Shown piece by piece: positions 9,452-21,400 of a stretch of DNA of 64,000 nt. Within the stretch, counting starts at the first letter, position 1; every line of letters starts with the position of its first letter. The notes under the pieces were generated by a model. The model saw nothing but the letters and a program-made list of their open reading frames with translations. It was not told where the DNA came from and made no database searches. Source of the DNA: Edaphochlamys debaryana. Its lineage: Eukaryota; Chlorophyta; Chlorophyceae; Chlamydomonadales. The stretch is taken from contig JAEHOE010000039.1 of assembly GCA_016858145.1 (NCBI GenBank), positions 806,001-870,000 of the forward strand, written 5' to 3'. The position numbers and the translations under genes are program-made.

Positions 9452-12400
9452 ATGTCTGAGCCTTATGGACTTAAGACTCTGCTGTGCCGTTCATGGCAGA
9501 GCGCCGGGACTTGCCCGTTTGGGGAGCACTGCCCCGACGCACACGGCGAGCATGAGCTGCGCGCGGAGGTAAGCACCTTTCCTAGGCGCCAGGAGGCGGC
9601 AGCTGGCAGAACCCTGCTTGATACCAACCCCTATCTCCGCAGGGGCAGCAGCGGCCGAGTGCGGGCATACCGGGTGAGAGCACGCGCTCCCCGCCCCTGG
9701 CTTGCGCTCGCCACCTGCCGTGCACGTCCTCCCCTGACCTGACCTGACCCGTGCGTAGCGCGCACGCATCACGCGCGTCTCAACTCTGAATGCTCTCCGA
9801 ATCCCTCCCCGTCGCAGCTCCCCCAGCACCCACGCCCCTAGTCCCGGGCGCGGGCACCGTGGGGCGCGTGTTCACGCCCACCTTTGAGCCCGACTCCAAC
9901 AGCTTCCTCATGACCCTGGGGGCGCAGGTGGGGGCGGGGGCCAATGTGTAGGGTCGATGTGGGAGGGGGAATTGATTGCCACGGGAGGGAAGGTGCGGGC
10001 AGGGAGGTGGATATTTACAGCATACTGGGGGGCGCAGTCTGTCGCTCTTGCTTTATGGGGGCTGCAGCAGCCTCCCCCTGCACGCACGACGCCTGGGAGG
10101 GCAGGCTGGCATTGGGATTCTCATCCAAGACGCCCACCTGCCCCCCTCCGCAGCCTGTCTTCATGGGCGCGGGCCAGGCGCCCCTGCAGAAGCAGGTGGA
10201 GGAGCTGCGTGCGGAGGACTGGGCGGCAGGGGTGGGCAGGCGGCCCACGGCAGAGGTGTGGGAGCTGCCGGCGCTGCTGCAGGCCGAGCTCTCATCAGGT
10301 GAGGCCCTTTGCGTGGAGGGGGTTGGGGGGGGGGCTGGGCGGGGGGCCGTGGAGTGAGCACACGGGTCACACGGGCCTCACGGGTCACATGGGTCGCGTG
10401 GAGTTGCGGCTTGCGCGGAGCACACGTTCTGTGTGCGCGTTCATTCAGCGCTTGACAATGTCAGCACGGGGGACTATTTCCTTGATACTGGCGCCCGGAA
10501 GGCCTCGATCGGTGCGCATCGCGCTTGCTGGAGCGCCGCGCTCGCTCGTGCGGCTGCTCAGATCGAGGCCCGTTCGCTTGCAGTAGGAACAACAAGTGCA
10601 GCAGCGTCGGCAGGAGGAGCAGCGGCAGGTGCCCCGTCCATCAACTAGGGGCTGAAGCACGACGCCTCTCGAATCATCCCCTGACCTTGCCTCGCCCGCC
10701 TCGCCTGCTGCCCCTTGCGCTCGACCGCCGCAGAGCCTGCCGAGGGCCCACCCATAGGGCGGGTGTTCACGCCCACCTTTGAGCCCGACTCCAGCGGCCT
10801 CCTCATGACCCTGGCGGCACAGGTGGGGGGAGTGTGGGAGTCTCAGGAGAGGGCGTGCTTGGCTGCACCACTCTTTCCCTCGGGAAAGCACCGCGTTCTC
10901 AAGGCAACCTACCGGGAGCGTTCTCAAGGCAACCTACCGGGAGTGAGCACCTTGACACGCTATCGACATTCTCGCCGCCCGCCCCTCCGTTTCACCCCTC
11001 CTCCCTGCCCTGCGGCGCAGGGTGTACCGGGCAAGCAGGTGGAGGAGCTGCGCGCGGAGGACTGGGCGGCAGGGGTGGGCAGGCGGCCCACGGCAGAGGT
11101 GTGGGAGCTGCCGGCGCTGCTGCCGCCGCAGCCCCCCAGGGCCCAGGCCCGCCCTCCCGATGCGCCCAGGCCTGCGGTGCAGGTGCAGGTGCGTGCGGCA
11201 GGGGGTGGGGGGGGGATGCAAGTCCGCAAGAGAGACTGAGCGGTTGCAGTACGCAGGCTGCCCAAGGCCCCAGCGGGTCAGGCCAGGCAGAGGGCTGACA
11301 CCCTTCCCCTCTGCTGCCCCTCGGCCCACAGACTGCTGCGGGTGGCATGGCTGCCGCGCACCTGCCTCGCTACAAGACGCTCTTGTGCCGGCATTGGGAG
11401 GCCGGCAGCTGTGCACACGGAGCAAAGTGTCAGTTCGCGCACGGCACGGAAGAGCTGCGCAGCCAGCCCAGCCCAAACGTGGGGCCTACTGGACGGCCGG
11501 TGAGAAATCGATGCGGTCCTTAAGGGATGGTAATCTTCCCTTGGCTGTAGACCGCTTGGCCGAGGTGGTGAGGAGTCCATATAGGTCATGCCGCACCAGT
11601 AGAGCCGGCCTCGCTCAAGACTGCTTTAGGGGAGACGGCCAGCTGGAGGCGGGCGGGGGCGTGAGGGCGCGGGTTGGCCAGCGTGCTCAGCATCCTTGCC
11701 TGAAGCTGGCACAGAGGATGTGGCAGGGGGACATGCTGACTGGGCCCCGAGACCTCCGCTCCCCCGACCTCCGCAGCCCGAGACCCGCCCATGCTTCCAC
11801 TTCCTCCGCGGGAGCTGTCACTTCGGCGATTGGTGTCAGTATTCACACGATCTGTCAGGTAGGGCAAGGCGTACGTGGCGCAAACGCACCGATTCGTTTG
11901 ACATGAACGTCGTCCTCACCCCTGGATTCCCCCGGCCGCAGCGTCGTCGTCCCCTGCTGCCCCCGGCCCTTCCGCCGCCGCCTCCACGAGCCAACCCGTC
12001 CCGGCCTCTGCCGGGGAGCGCTTCAAGACCCGCCTCTGCACCACCTGGACCAACACAGGCGCCTGCCCGTACGGCACGCGCTGCCACTTCGCCCACGGCG
12101 TGGAGGAGCTAAGGACGCCGGGCGCAGCCCCCGTGGCTCCGACACCGCCTCCGCCCCCGCCCCCGCCCCCGCCGCCGCCGCCGCCACAGCCCAAGCCAGT
12201 CCCGCGCACTGCATCCAAGCCGTCCCCCGAGGCCGCTGCTGCGCCCTCGCCTGCGTCGGGGAACGCGTTTGCCGCCCTCCAGGACTTCAGCGGCGAAGAG
12301 GAGGACGAGGAGGACGAGGAGGAGGAAGAGGAGGACCAGGTGGGCTTCATGTCGATGGCCCTCTTTGCGTGTAAACTCTGTACAGAGTTCACAGTCCCTT

Positions 12401-15400
12401 GACCACACCTCTCCCGCCCGGTGCCCTTTGCCGCTTCCACGCAGGGGCTCCCCTGGACCGAGGAGGAGGTGGCTGACGCTGTACGGAGCATGGTGGCCTG
12501 TGTGAAGCAGGGGCAGGCCAGCAGGAGGCTGATGCGGGAGGCGGTGGAGGAGCTGCAGGAGCGGGGGCCGGAGGGGCCCACGTGGGGGCTCAGCAGGGCA
12601 CAGGTGGGGTCCGGCGGGCAGAGAATTGTAGGGGAGCCTTGGCAGGTCAGACGGTTTGCACGGTCACGTGTGGCAGTGCCCTGTTTCTCTTGAACCAGAG
12701 GATTGGGGTTGCCATTGGGCTTCACGCCCGCACTTACTTCTGGCCCCACGCAGGCGGCGGAGCTGGTGCGGGCGGCGGCGGTGGATGCCCCCAGCAAGGC
12801 CCTGCTGACGGTGGGGGCGGCGGCGGCGGGGCGCACGGCGCTGTGGCGTGCAGCACGTTGACCAAACACCACGGGGGCCCGAGCGCTTCGCCCCCCCTTC
12901 CTTACCCCCTTTCCACACGCAACCCCCTGCAGGAGCTCCTGCCCCTGGCGGAGGCGCATGGCGACTGGACGCTGCTGGAGTGGGAGCGGGAGGAGGGAGA
13001 CACAGCCGTGGTGAGGGGGGGGGAGAAGGGCGAGCTGGAGAGGGCTGTGTATATGGTGATATCGTTCTCCCGTGCATCCCTCAGCTCCCTCCTTGTCCCG
13101 CCTTCTCACATCCTCCCGCCCTTCCCAGCGCTGCTCGCTGCTTCACTCGGTGGCTCTGGCGGCTGTGGCAAGCGGTGCCGGCTCCGCCGCCCGGGCAAAG
13201 GCCCGTAAGGATGCCTTCGCTATCTCCGAGATGATCCTGCTGCAGAGGCCGGCGGCAGTGCTCGACATGTGAGGCGGGACACAGGGCGGAAGTAGGCTTT
13301 CGGGCGACTTGCGGGCACCAAGCTCTCCCACAGATCGCGTCCTTGCTAAGCATAGGGCACTGCTGTGCCAACTGCTGGGCCTTCAACCTTCGGCCCCATC
13401 ATCCCCCGATGCCTGCTGCAATTTTTCCCCCTGCCCAGGGCCCGCGTGCCCCGCTTCGACCAGCGGGGCTGCTTCGAGGGCGCCGCCTGCCTCACCCCGC
13501 TGGAGGTTGCACTGCTGGCGGCGGCCCGGGAGGGGGTCTTGGACGGCTGGAAGGGCGCCCTGCTCGACCACCTGGTGCCCACGCGCTGGCTGCCGGCCTC
13601 CGCCCCCGCCCTGGCCGCGACCCGGCGCGCCACGGAGCTGTGCCGGCTGCTGGACCAGTACCGCAAGCGCCCCGAGCTCAAGGAGGTGGGAGGGGGGGGC
13701 AAGCACGGGCCGCGGGCATGGCAAGGATGGTCGTTTGTTTGATGCGCGTGCGCTCTAGCGGCTATGCCGGCTGTGTCGGGGCTCAAACGTTTGAATCCTG
13801 CTTCCCAGCTGCTTCACTCACTCCTCCCCCTCCCGCCCTCTCCCCCTTTCCCACAGCTGGATGCGTACATCCGCCGCGACAATGACTGGGCCTCGCGGGA
13901 GGAGCAGCTGCACGAGTGAGGCCGGGCAGGGGTGCAGTGTTGGCGGGGCGTCGCGGGGCGCGGGACGCGGGGGAAGTCCAACTCAGCAAGAGGGCCCGCT
14001 TCAGCATCGCTACTGCAGCGCTTTTCCTTGTGCCGTTGACGCCACGACCCTGTCCTCCCCCCCGCCTCCGCCCCCGCCCCCGCAGCTACAGCGCCAACGC
14101 CACGTTCTCGGGCAGAGGTGCCACGCCCCTGCCCGCCCCCGCCTCTGGCAACATGGTGCTTCCGCCCCTGCGCCTTCCCGGCCTGCCCTGGGCCCTGAGC
14201 GGCCGCGCGGGCGAGCGGTTCGAGCTGTCCGACCCCGCGGCCACCGCGCAGCTAGAGGCGCAGCAGAAGGAGGCGCAGCGGGCGCAGCAGCAGGCGCGAG
14301 AGACCCAGCGGGCCCAGGAGGCGCAGCAGGCCCAGGAGGACGCTCAGCGGGTCAAGCAGGAGGCCCTGCGGGCCCAGCAGGAGGCCCAGCGGGCCCAGGA
14401 GGCGCAGCGGGTGGCGGCGCAGAAAGACCAACAGGAGGCTCAACAAGCGGCCCAGAGGCAGGCCGCGCGGAAGGAATTTGCGGAGAAGGTGGCGGCGAAG
14501 AAGGAGGCCGCGCAGAAGGAGGCTCGGGGTCGAGCCTCCCCTGAGCCTTCGTCCTCCAAGACCGCGGACGCGCCAGCGGCCCCCGAGAGAAAGGGCCCAG
14601 TTGGTGCGTGCAATGTGGGCCGGCGGCGTCCGCCACGTTTGCTGGCGCTAGGTACTCTGTCCCACCTTTGCCCGCCCGGTCCGTCCCATGCAAGGCGCGA
14701 ACGCAGCTGTCTGCAGTGCCCTCACGAGCCTCCCCGCCTCCCCGCAGTGCCGATCCCGCCAGCACGCGCGGAGGTCGACACGCTTGCCGAGGTGGGGCAG
14801 CAGGGCGGGCGCGGGCAGGCGTCCTCCTAGGCAGAGTGGGAGCCGGGTGGGCACGATTCGGAGGGCTGGGGGCCCTGCCGCGGAAGCAGCTCCATGCAAA
14901 GCACCCGCTGATGAAGCATATGTGCTGAAGGCTGTGACCGTGGATTGCATGGGGGACTGCGACATTAATTGACGCTTTGACTCCCCAGCGCTTCCAGCGC
15001 GTTCTGCACTGCAGCCCAGCGTCACAGGAGGAGGTGCAACCTATTGTTTGCTTGCGCCCGTTCCTTTTCGCGTTCAGAAATGCCCCGGCTTGGCCGAGCT
15101 CCCGGCATCAACGGCGGCGGCGTGGGGCCGGGAGGCCCTGGCGGCGGTGCACGCGGGCGACGTGCGGCGCTTCTGGGCGGCTGCTGGGCCGCTGCTGGAC
15201 GCGGGGAGCGGCAACTTCAGGGGGATGGACTATGTAGGCAGCGGGAGGATCGGGGTTGGGGTTGTTGGGGGAGTAGCCTTGACGGTGGGGCGACAGGGGC
15301 CGATGGCACTTGGGGACTGAGGGGCCGTGGGTCTCAACGCATGAGATCGTTGCACGGCTGAGCGCTGTACCTGCCTCTGCACATCTCCCGCCCCCGCTAC

Positions 15401-18400
15401 CCGTTCGCGCTCGAAGCAACACCCCGCTGCCCAACCCTCAGGGGTGCATGGCGTCCTTGGTGCGGGCGGCAGCCTGCGAGAAGCTGGACCCGGCCTGGCT
15501 CGAGGTACGGGGGCAATCGGGGGGGGGGGGGCCGCGCGACATTGCCCGAAGCCCGGGTGTCAGGGGACCGCCCCACATCCCCAACGCGTGTGCATCAACT
15601 TGGCTCGGGGACGCGCCTTCCAACTGCTCTGCTGCGCCCATGCCGCCCCCCCTCCCTGCCCCACCCTCCTCCCCCAGAGGGTGGTGCACCTGGTGGGGGT
15701 GAGCTGGTGGCCCGCGGTGTCGTGGACCGCCCACCCTTGCAAGCCCGCCGTCAGCCACCCGGCCATATACGCACCGCTGCTGCACCGCGCCCTGGCAGCC
15801 ACCCTCAAGGCGGAGGGGGAGGCGGGCGAGAACGGCGCTGCTGCGGCGCGGGCAGCCAACGGGGAGCAGGTCGTTCGCATGATCCTGGCGGCCTGGCCCA
15901 AAGCAGTGCTGGACCTGTGGGGCGAGCACGAGGATGCGGTCGGGTGAGTGCCGGGTCACAACGCAAGACGGCCCAACCATTGTGCTAGCCGGCCTTCGCC
16001 AGACCTACCTTGCATTCCTGCCCTTCCTGCCGATCGCTTGTGCCACCTGACTCTGGGGCGACCGCTCATTGAGCCCACGCCGCCCACGTGTTGGACCCCT
16101 TACCCATCCCGCTCGCCCCTCCCCCCCTCCCGCCCCAGCCTGGAGCACGCGCGCACGCCCCTGGAGGCTCTGCTGCTGTCCCTTCCGGCGCTGGACGCCC
16201 GGGCCGGGCAGCCCCCGCTGCCCTCGCCCTGGCCCTCCCCCCGCGTGGCCTCCCTGCTGGCCCTGCTGGCGCCCCTCGCGCACCGGGCCTCCCGCCAAGC
16301 GCACGCGGCCCACAGGCGGGCGGTGCTGCTGTGCGAGGCGGCGGCGGACCCAGCCCGCGCGGACGCAGTGGCCCGGGCGGAGCTGGCCTCGCCGCACTGG
16401 GGGGCACGGGCGGCACTGCTGAGGCAGATGTGAGTGAAGCGAGGGGGGGTGGGAGGAAGGGTGGCCACAGGGGGATGCACGAGGAGAGGCAGCTGTGAGT
16501 GCTGGAAGCTTCCGCCAGAGGTATGACTTCGCAGGGGGCTGTTGAAGCATTGGCGGTCGATCCGCCCGCGGTCTGCCCCAACCCGCTGCAGTTATGATGC
16601 CTGGTCCGAGTCCGACCCCAAGGCCCCGGACGAGCGCACGTTCACCACTGACGCCGACGGCCAGCGGATCATCCAGCTGCCGCCCTTCAAGCCGGCCTTC
16701 ATGGAGGGACAGGAGCTCACGGGCGAAGGGCCGCTGCCACCGCCCAAGGAGGCCCCGAGCCCCGCCCCAGTGTCTACACCCGCGGAGCCGCAGGAAGCGC
16801 CGGGCTCGACATCGCCGCCCAAGAAGGGTGGGACGGGTTGCTACAAGCCGTGTGTGGTAGCATCACAGTCGCAGGCTGCCCCACTGACCTGTTCGCCCTG
16901 TTGACTCTGTCCAGGTGGGGCTGGAGACGGCATGTCGGTCTTCAAGGGCATGTTTGGCAACCGGCCGGCCGCAGCAGCTGCCGCAGCCACTGCCTTAGGG
17001 GCGGCTGAACCGTCGGCTGCCTCCGCCGCCAAGTCCCCGAGTGCCAAGGCGGGTGAGTCTGTCACCTTTAGGGATGGATCGAGGTGGCTTCTTGTGGTGG
17101 TGCTCCTCAGCACATCCGGGGTGACGGGGGACGTGCACTGGGCATCCATGGTGGCATCTGCGTCCCTGTGTCAGATTGGTGCTCTCTGATGCTGCCCCAC
17201 AGGTGCGCCAAGGGACGGCATGGCGGTGTTCAAGGGCATGTTCGGCGGCCGCCCATCCGCCGCCGCCGCGCCTACCACACCCGCCCCTGCCAGTACGGCA
17301 CCCAGTGGCGAGGGGGCGGTGGCCCCGGCAGCAGCGTCCAGCAGCCCAGCCTCCCCGTCAACCTCCACCTCCACGCCCGCCATCCCCGCCCCCGGCCCTG
17401 GCTCCGTCACACTGCCCCCCCGCCCCCAGCCAGTGGTGTTTCGCGCCGCCTCCGAAGGCGACGCCAAGCAGATTCCCGGGCAGCTGCGGCAGGCCGCGGA
17501 GGCTGGGGACGCCCGGGCGCTGGCGGCGGCGGTGCGGCTGCTGCGGACGCGGGGAGTGCGTGCAGCGCTCACCCCACGGCAGCCCCGGCTCCTGGAATCA
17601 CTCGCCCGCACAGCCCCCGCCTGGGCCCTGGACCCCAGCCTGGGCCTGCCGCCGGCGGGGCGGGGCACTGGGACGCACTGGGACGCGGCCAAGGCGGGGC
17701 CGGCCCACGGTGATGCGGGCACCTCCCTCCTCCTGGGCGTGCTGGAGGCTCTCCAGGCGGCGGCCTGGCGTGCGGCGGTGGAGCGGGCGGACGGCGCACT
17801 GCTGGTGGAGCTGGAGGCCGTGAGCCTGTGGGTGCGGGCGGGGGCCGCAGGGCAGGGGCTGCTGGGGCCCATGCACTTGTTCAACCTTGGATGGTTCCGA
17901 CACTCCTGTTTCCCCGTGTCCTTCTCCGCCCTCGCCCCAGGCCGGGCGACATGGGCTTCAACTGGGAGTCCATCACGGAGCCGAGCCCGCCCCAGGGCGC
18001 TCGTCCGCGGGCCCTGCTGCAAGCCCTGCTGGAGGCGGGAGGAGAGGCGCGCTGGGAGCTGGTGCAGACGGCCCTGGACAGAGACGCCGGCATCGTGCAC
18101 GATACAGAGCGGTGGGGTGGGGGAGGGGGCGGGCAGAAGGTCCCTGCATAGCCGCACGCAGGACCTTTCCGCAAATAAAAGCCGGTTCCAGCACATCCCC
18201 ACGTATGCCCCTGTCCCCAGGTGCCCGGTCAACCTGGCCCTTCTCCAGGGAGCACCCTTGGCCCTGCTGCGGAGGCTTGCCCAACTCTGCGACCGGCAGG
18301 GCCGCACGCGCGCTGGCAAGCCCTGGCACGCTGAGGCAGACCGGGGCCCGGATCCCAATCAGGGCCCAGCGGTGCCCCTGACCCTGGCGGTGCGGCTGCG

Positions 18401-21400
18401 GCGGTGGGACGCGCTCAAGGAGATGCTGGCGGCGGGGGCGGACCCCTGCAGCGCCCCTGCAGACGGCAAGGCGCTGCCGCCGCTGCACGACGCCCTCAAC
18501 CGGGGCGACGTGGAGGGCGCGCGGGAGCTGCTGGGGGTGCTGGGCAGCTACTGGCACGGGGCGGTGGTGCGGCAGGAGGTCCGGGGGCAGACGCCGCTGC
18601 TCAGGTGAGCGCGCTCCTTGTTGGGAGGGCACCACCGGGGTTGGTTGTTGCGTCAGAACTGATAGTCTCCTCCCCCCCTGCCGCTTTTCCCCTGTAGGGC
18701 CGTGCGGGCGCGCAACCCGGCCGCTGTCTCGCTGCTCCTGGGCCTGGGCGCGCAGCCGCTGGCGCCCTGCCAGGACCCCAGCACGGGCTTCCGTGACACC
18801 CCGCTGCATGCGGCAGGGATGGCGGCGGCGCAGGGCGGCGGCTGTGGCCTACTGCGCGCGCTCCTCGGCCAAGACCCCAAGGTGGGCGGGCGGGTCGGCA
18901 GCCCACATGGGGGAAGGACGTACGTCGGGACAGCACCGGGCCTTCACCCCTACGAGCCTCGCTTGCAGGTTGCCGTGGCGTCCCCTCCTGACCCCAGCGC
19001 TCTCAGCGAGTCGTGCCTCGATGGCGATGGCCTGCCCCCCCTGGTGCTGGCGGCGGACCGGGGCGCGGGGGAGGCGGTGGCGGCACTGCTCAAGGCGGGG
19101 GCGGATCCCACGGCGCTGCGGCAGCTGCCCGCAGCAGGTGAGGTGGAGGCCGCAACGTTGCGGACAAGGCTGTGCACATGCATGGACTATGCTGGGCGCG
19201 GCTCCGATCAGATGCATGACTTCCATCTGATTGACGGCCTGCCACCCTCCCTGACCCCGCATCACGCTGCAGGCGCTGCCCTCCGGCGCCCCGCGGGGTC
19301 CACGCGCTCCCTCCTGCTGGGCCTCCCGGAGCCCAAGGGTCAGGCGGTGGCCAGGGGCAGCCACGACTCCCTCTTGCTGCTGCTCGCCACAGCGGCAGAG
19401 CTGGGCCAGCCAGACAGCAAGGTGAGCCGCGGGGCGCGGGGCCTGACGGCAGACGTGCGGAACCGACTCTATCTGGCGCAACATCCCGCAAGTCCGCTTC
19501 GTCCCTCCCTACAGGAGGCCCTAGCCCCGGTCCAGTCGGCGGTGCTGGCCGCGTGGTGCCCCTCCTGGAGCTCCACCGCCCTGCGCCCCGAGCTGGGGTC
19601 GGCGGGGCTGGCCCGGGTGCGGAGGGCGCTCCTGGTAGCTGCGGACGTGACGCTGTGGCCGGCGGTGCGGGTGAGCGGGGGGGAGCCACGGGCTGACACG
19701 TGGTGGGCAGCCTGCCCCCGTCATGCCCTGCTGCCATACCCTCTCTTTCCCTTACCTTCCCGCCCAGGAGCTGGCTGAGAAGGCCGCCTCCCGCCCCAGC
19801 GCTCCACCGATGGTGCCATGGCTCTCCGCCCCCCTGCTGGAGCTGCTGCTGGAGCTGTGCACGCAGGCGGGGGGGGAGGGCTGGCGCAGCGGGGCCGAGG
19901 GTCAGGGCTGGACTGGGCCGCCCGGCACGCTGCCCCTGCCGCGGGTCGCGGTGTGGGACCTGCGGCTGACCTCGGGGCTGCTGCGGGCGCTGGTGGCGCG
20001 GGGCGTGGTGAACCCCAACGAGGAGGTCCCCGACTCCCTTCTGGGGATGTTTGCGGTGCTGAGGGCCGGCATTTTGCCGACAGGCCTTCCTCCATCTCAG
20101 GTGAGAGATTGTACTGAGCTGGCTGGTGTGTGTTCCGGATGGTTTCGCTTGCGTTTGCTCCTCACGCCCCGCCCTCCCCCACCCCAGGCTTTGCTCATGG
20201 CGCGCTTTGCGCTGGCGCCCGGCAGCACCCTGCTGCACAAGGTGATTGCTGCACTGGTCCCGTGCGCATGGTCGGAGGGGAGCACGTTTGTGCGCATGCG
20301 ACTCTATCAGTCAGGGAGTCCTCACGGCCGTGGTCTGCTACTTCCCTTCCCTTCAACCCCGCCCCAGGCCTGTAAGGGCGGACACCAGGCCCTGGCGATG
20401 GAGCTGGTGGCGGTGGGGGCGGACCTGGGCGCGGCCGATGAAGAGGGCAACAACCCCCTGCACATCGCGGTCGAGGCGGATGAGGTCAGCGGCGAGCGAG
20501 GGGGGCGCGCGAAGGACAGGCGCCAGCTGGGGTTGTGCGACACTGGGGACTGTAACAACAGTGCCCACGTACAGCAGGCGGGCTTGGGTACAGCAGGCGC
20601 CGCATACAGCACGTACGGGAGATGTGGTCCTCGGCCAAGACCACATGACACACCTGCTCTTTTCCCCACAACGACTCCTCTCAGAGAGCGCTCTTCAAGC
20701 TGCTGCTGGGACCCACCTCGGCCCCTTCCCCGCTGGACGAGGAGGCCGAGGCGAGGGCGGACGAGGCACGGCTCACAGCTGCCAATGCCACCAACCGACA
20801 GGTGCGTCTGGCCGCCCCAGAGGAGCTCCGCGGAGGTTGTAGTGGCGGGCACTACTCAGGTTGTTCCTGCCGCACCCCTTGCCTGAAATTTCATCATCTC
20901 CGATCCCTTTCTTGTCCCAGGGCAAGCGCCCGCACGAGCTGGCGACGCACGGGAAGCAGCGCGCCAAGCTGGCAGAGGAACTCAGGTGGATGGGTGGCGG
21001 GGGTGCGGGGGACTGGGAATGGAGTTGGAGTAGTACATAGCGTAGACGCGGGTACGTGTAGGCGAGCTGCGGACCACCGTGCGAGAGTGGCCAGGTAGTA
21101 GGTTGAGCCTGCTCCTGTACCTCTGCAGGTCCCTGCAAGCGCGCATTGCGAGGCGTGAGTCCGAGATGCGCGAGAAGGGGAAGGCTGCCGCCGCCAGGGA
21201 GGCCAGCCCGCAGGCAGGGTCCGGTGGGGAAGCGTCTGCTGCAGACTCCGCGGGCGAGGAAACCCAGTCGAGTGGGCAAACTGCCGCCCAGGCCCATGGA
21301 GCCAAGCGCAAGGGGCCCAAGGAGGAGGTCCCCGAGGAGGCCCCTGCTGCGCCGCAGCCCCCTCCCCCTGCCGAGGTCCGGCTGCTGGAGGACGGGGCGG

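Larger units (their letters stand above)
9452..14791 (+). other. Giant gene exons 1-17: CCCH fingers, linker and coiled coil
   Basis: Exons: 9452-9568, 9643-9673, 9818-9927, 10154-10298, 10734-10822, 11021-11188, 11332-11499, 11777-11858, 11942-12339, 12445-12603, 12754-12810, 12933-13010, 13129-13268, 13439-13685, 13857-13915, 14086-14603, 14748-14791. CCCH spacing is C-x8-C-x5-C-x3-H for fingers 1 and 4 ([11 protein letters not shown]...; [11 protein letters not shown]...). It is C-x7-C-x5-C-x3-H for fingers 2 and 3. These are close to the tristetraprolin-type RNA-binding finger. A proline run and an acidic stretch ([14 protein letters not shown]) follow finger 4. The end of exon 11 (12810) is the least certain splice: later GT sites break phase. 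Exon 16 encodes a long Gln/Ala/Glu/Arg heptad-like helix. Confidence 0.75.

Noticed and set aside
12811..12857. Extension of exon 11 to a donor at 12858 (coding [15 protein letters not shown])
   Set aside because: It reads well as protein but leaves phase 1, which breaks the frame of the next exon; the donor at 12810 keeps phase. This remains the least certain junction.
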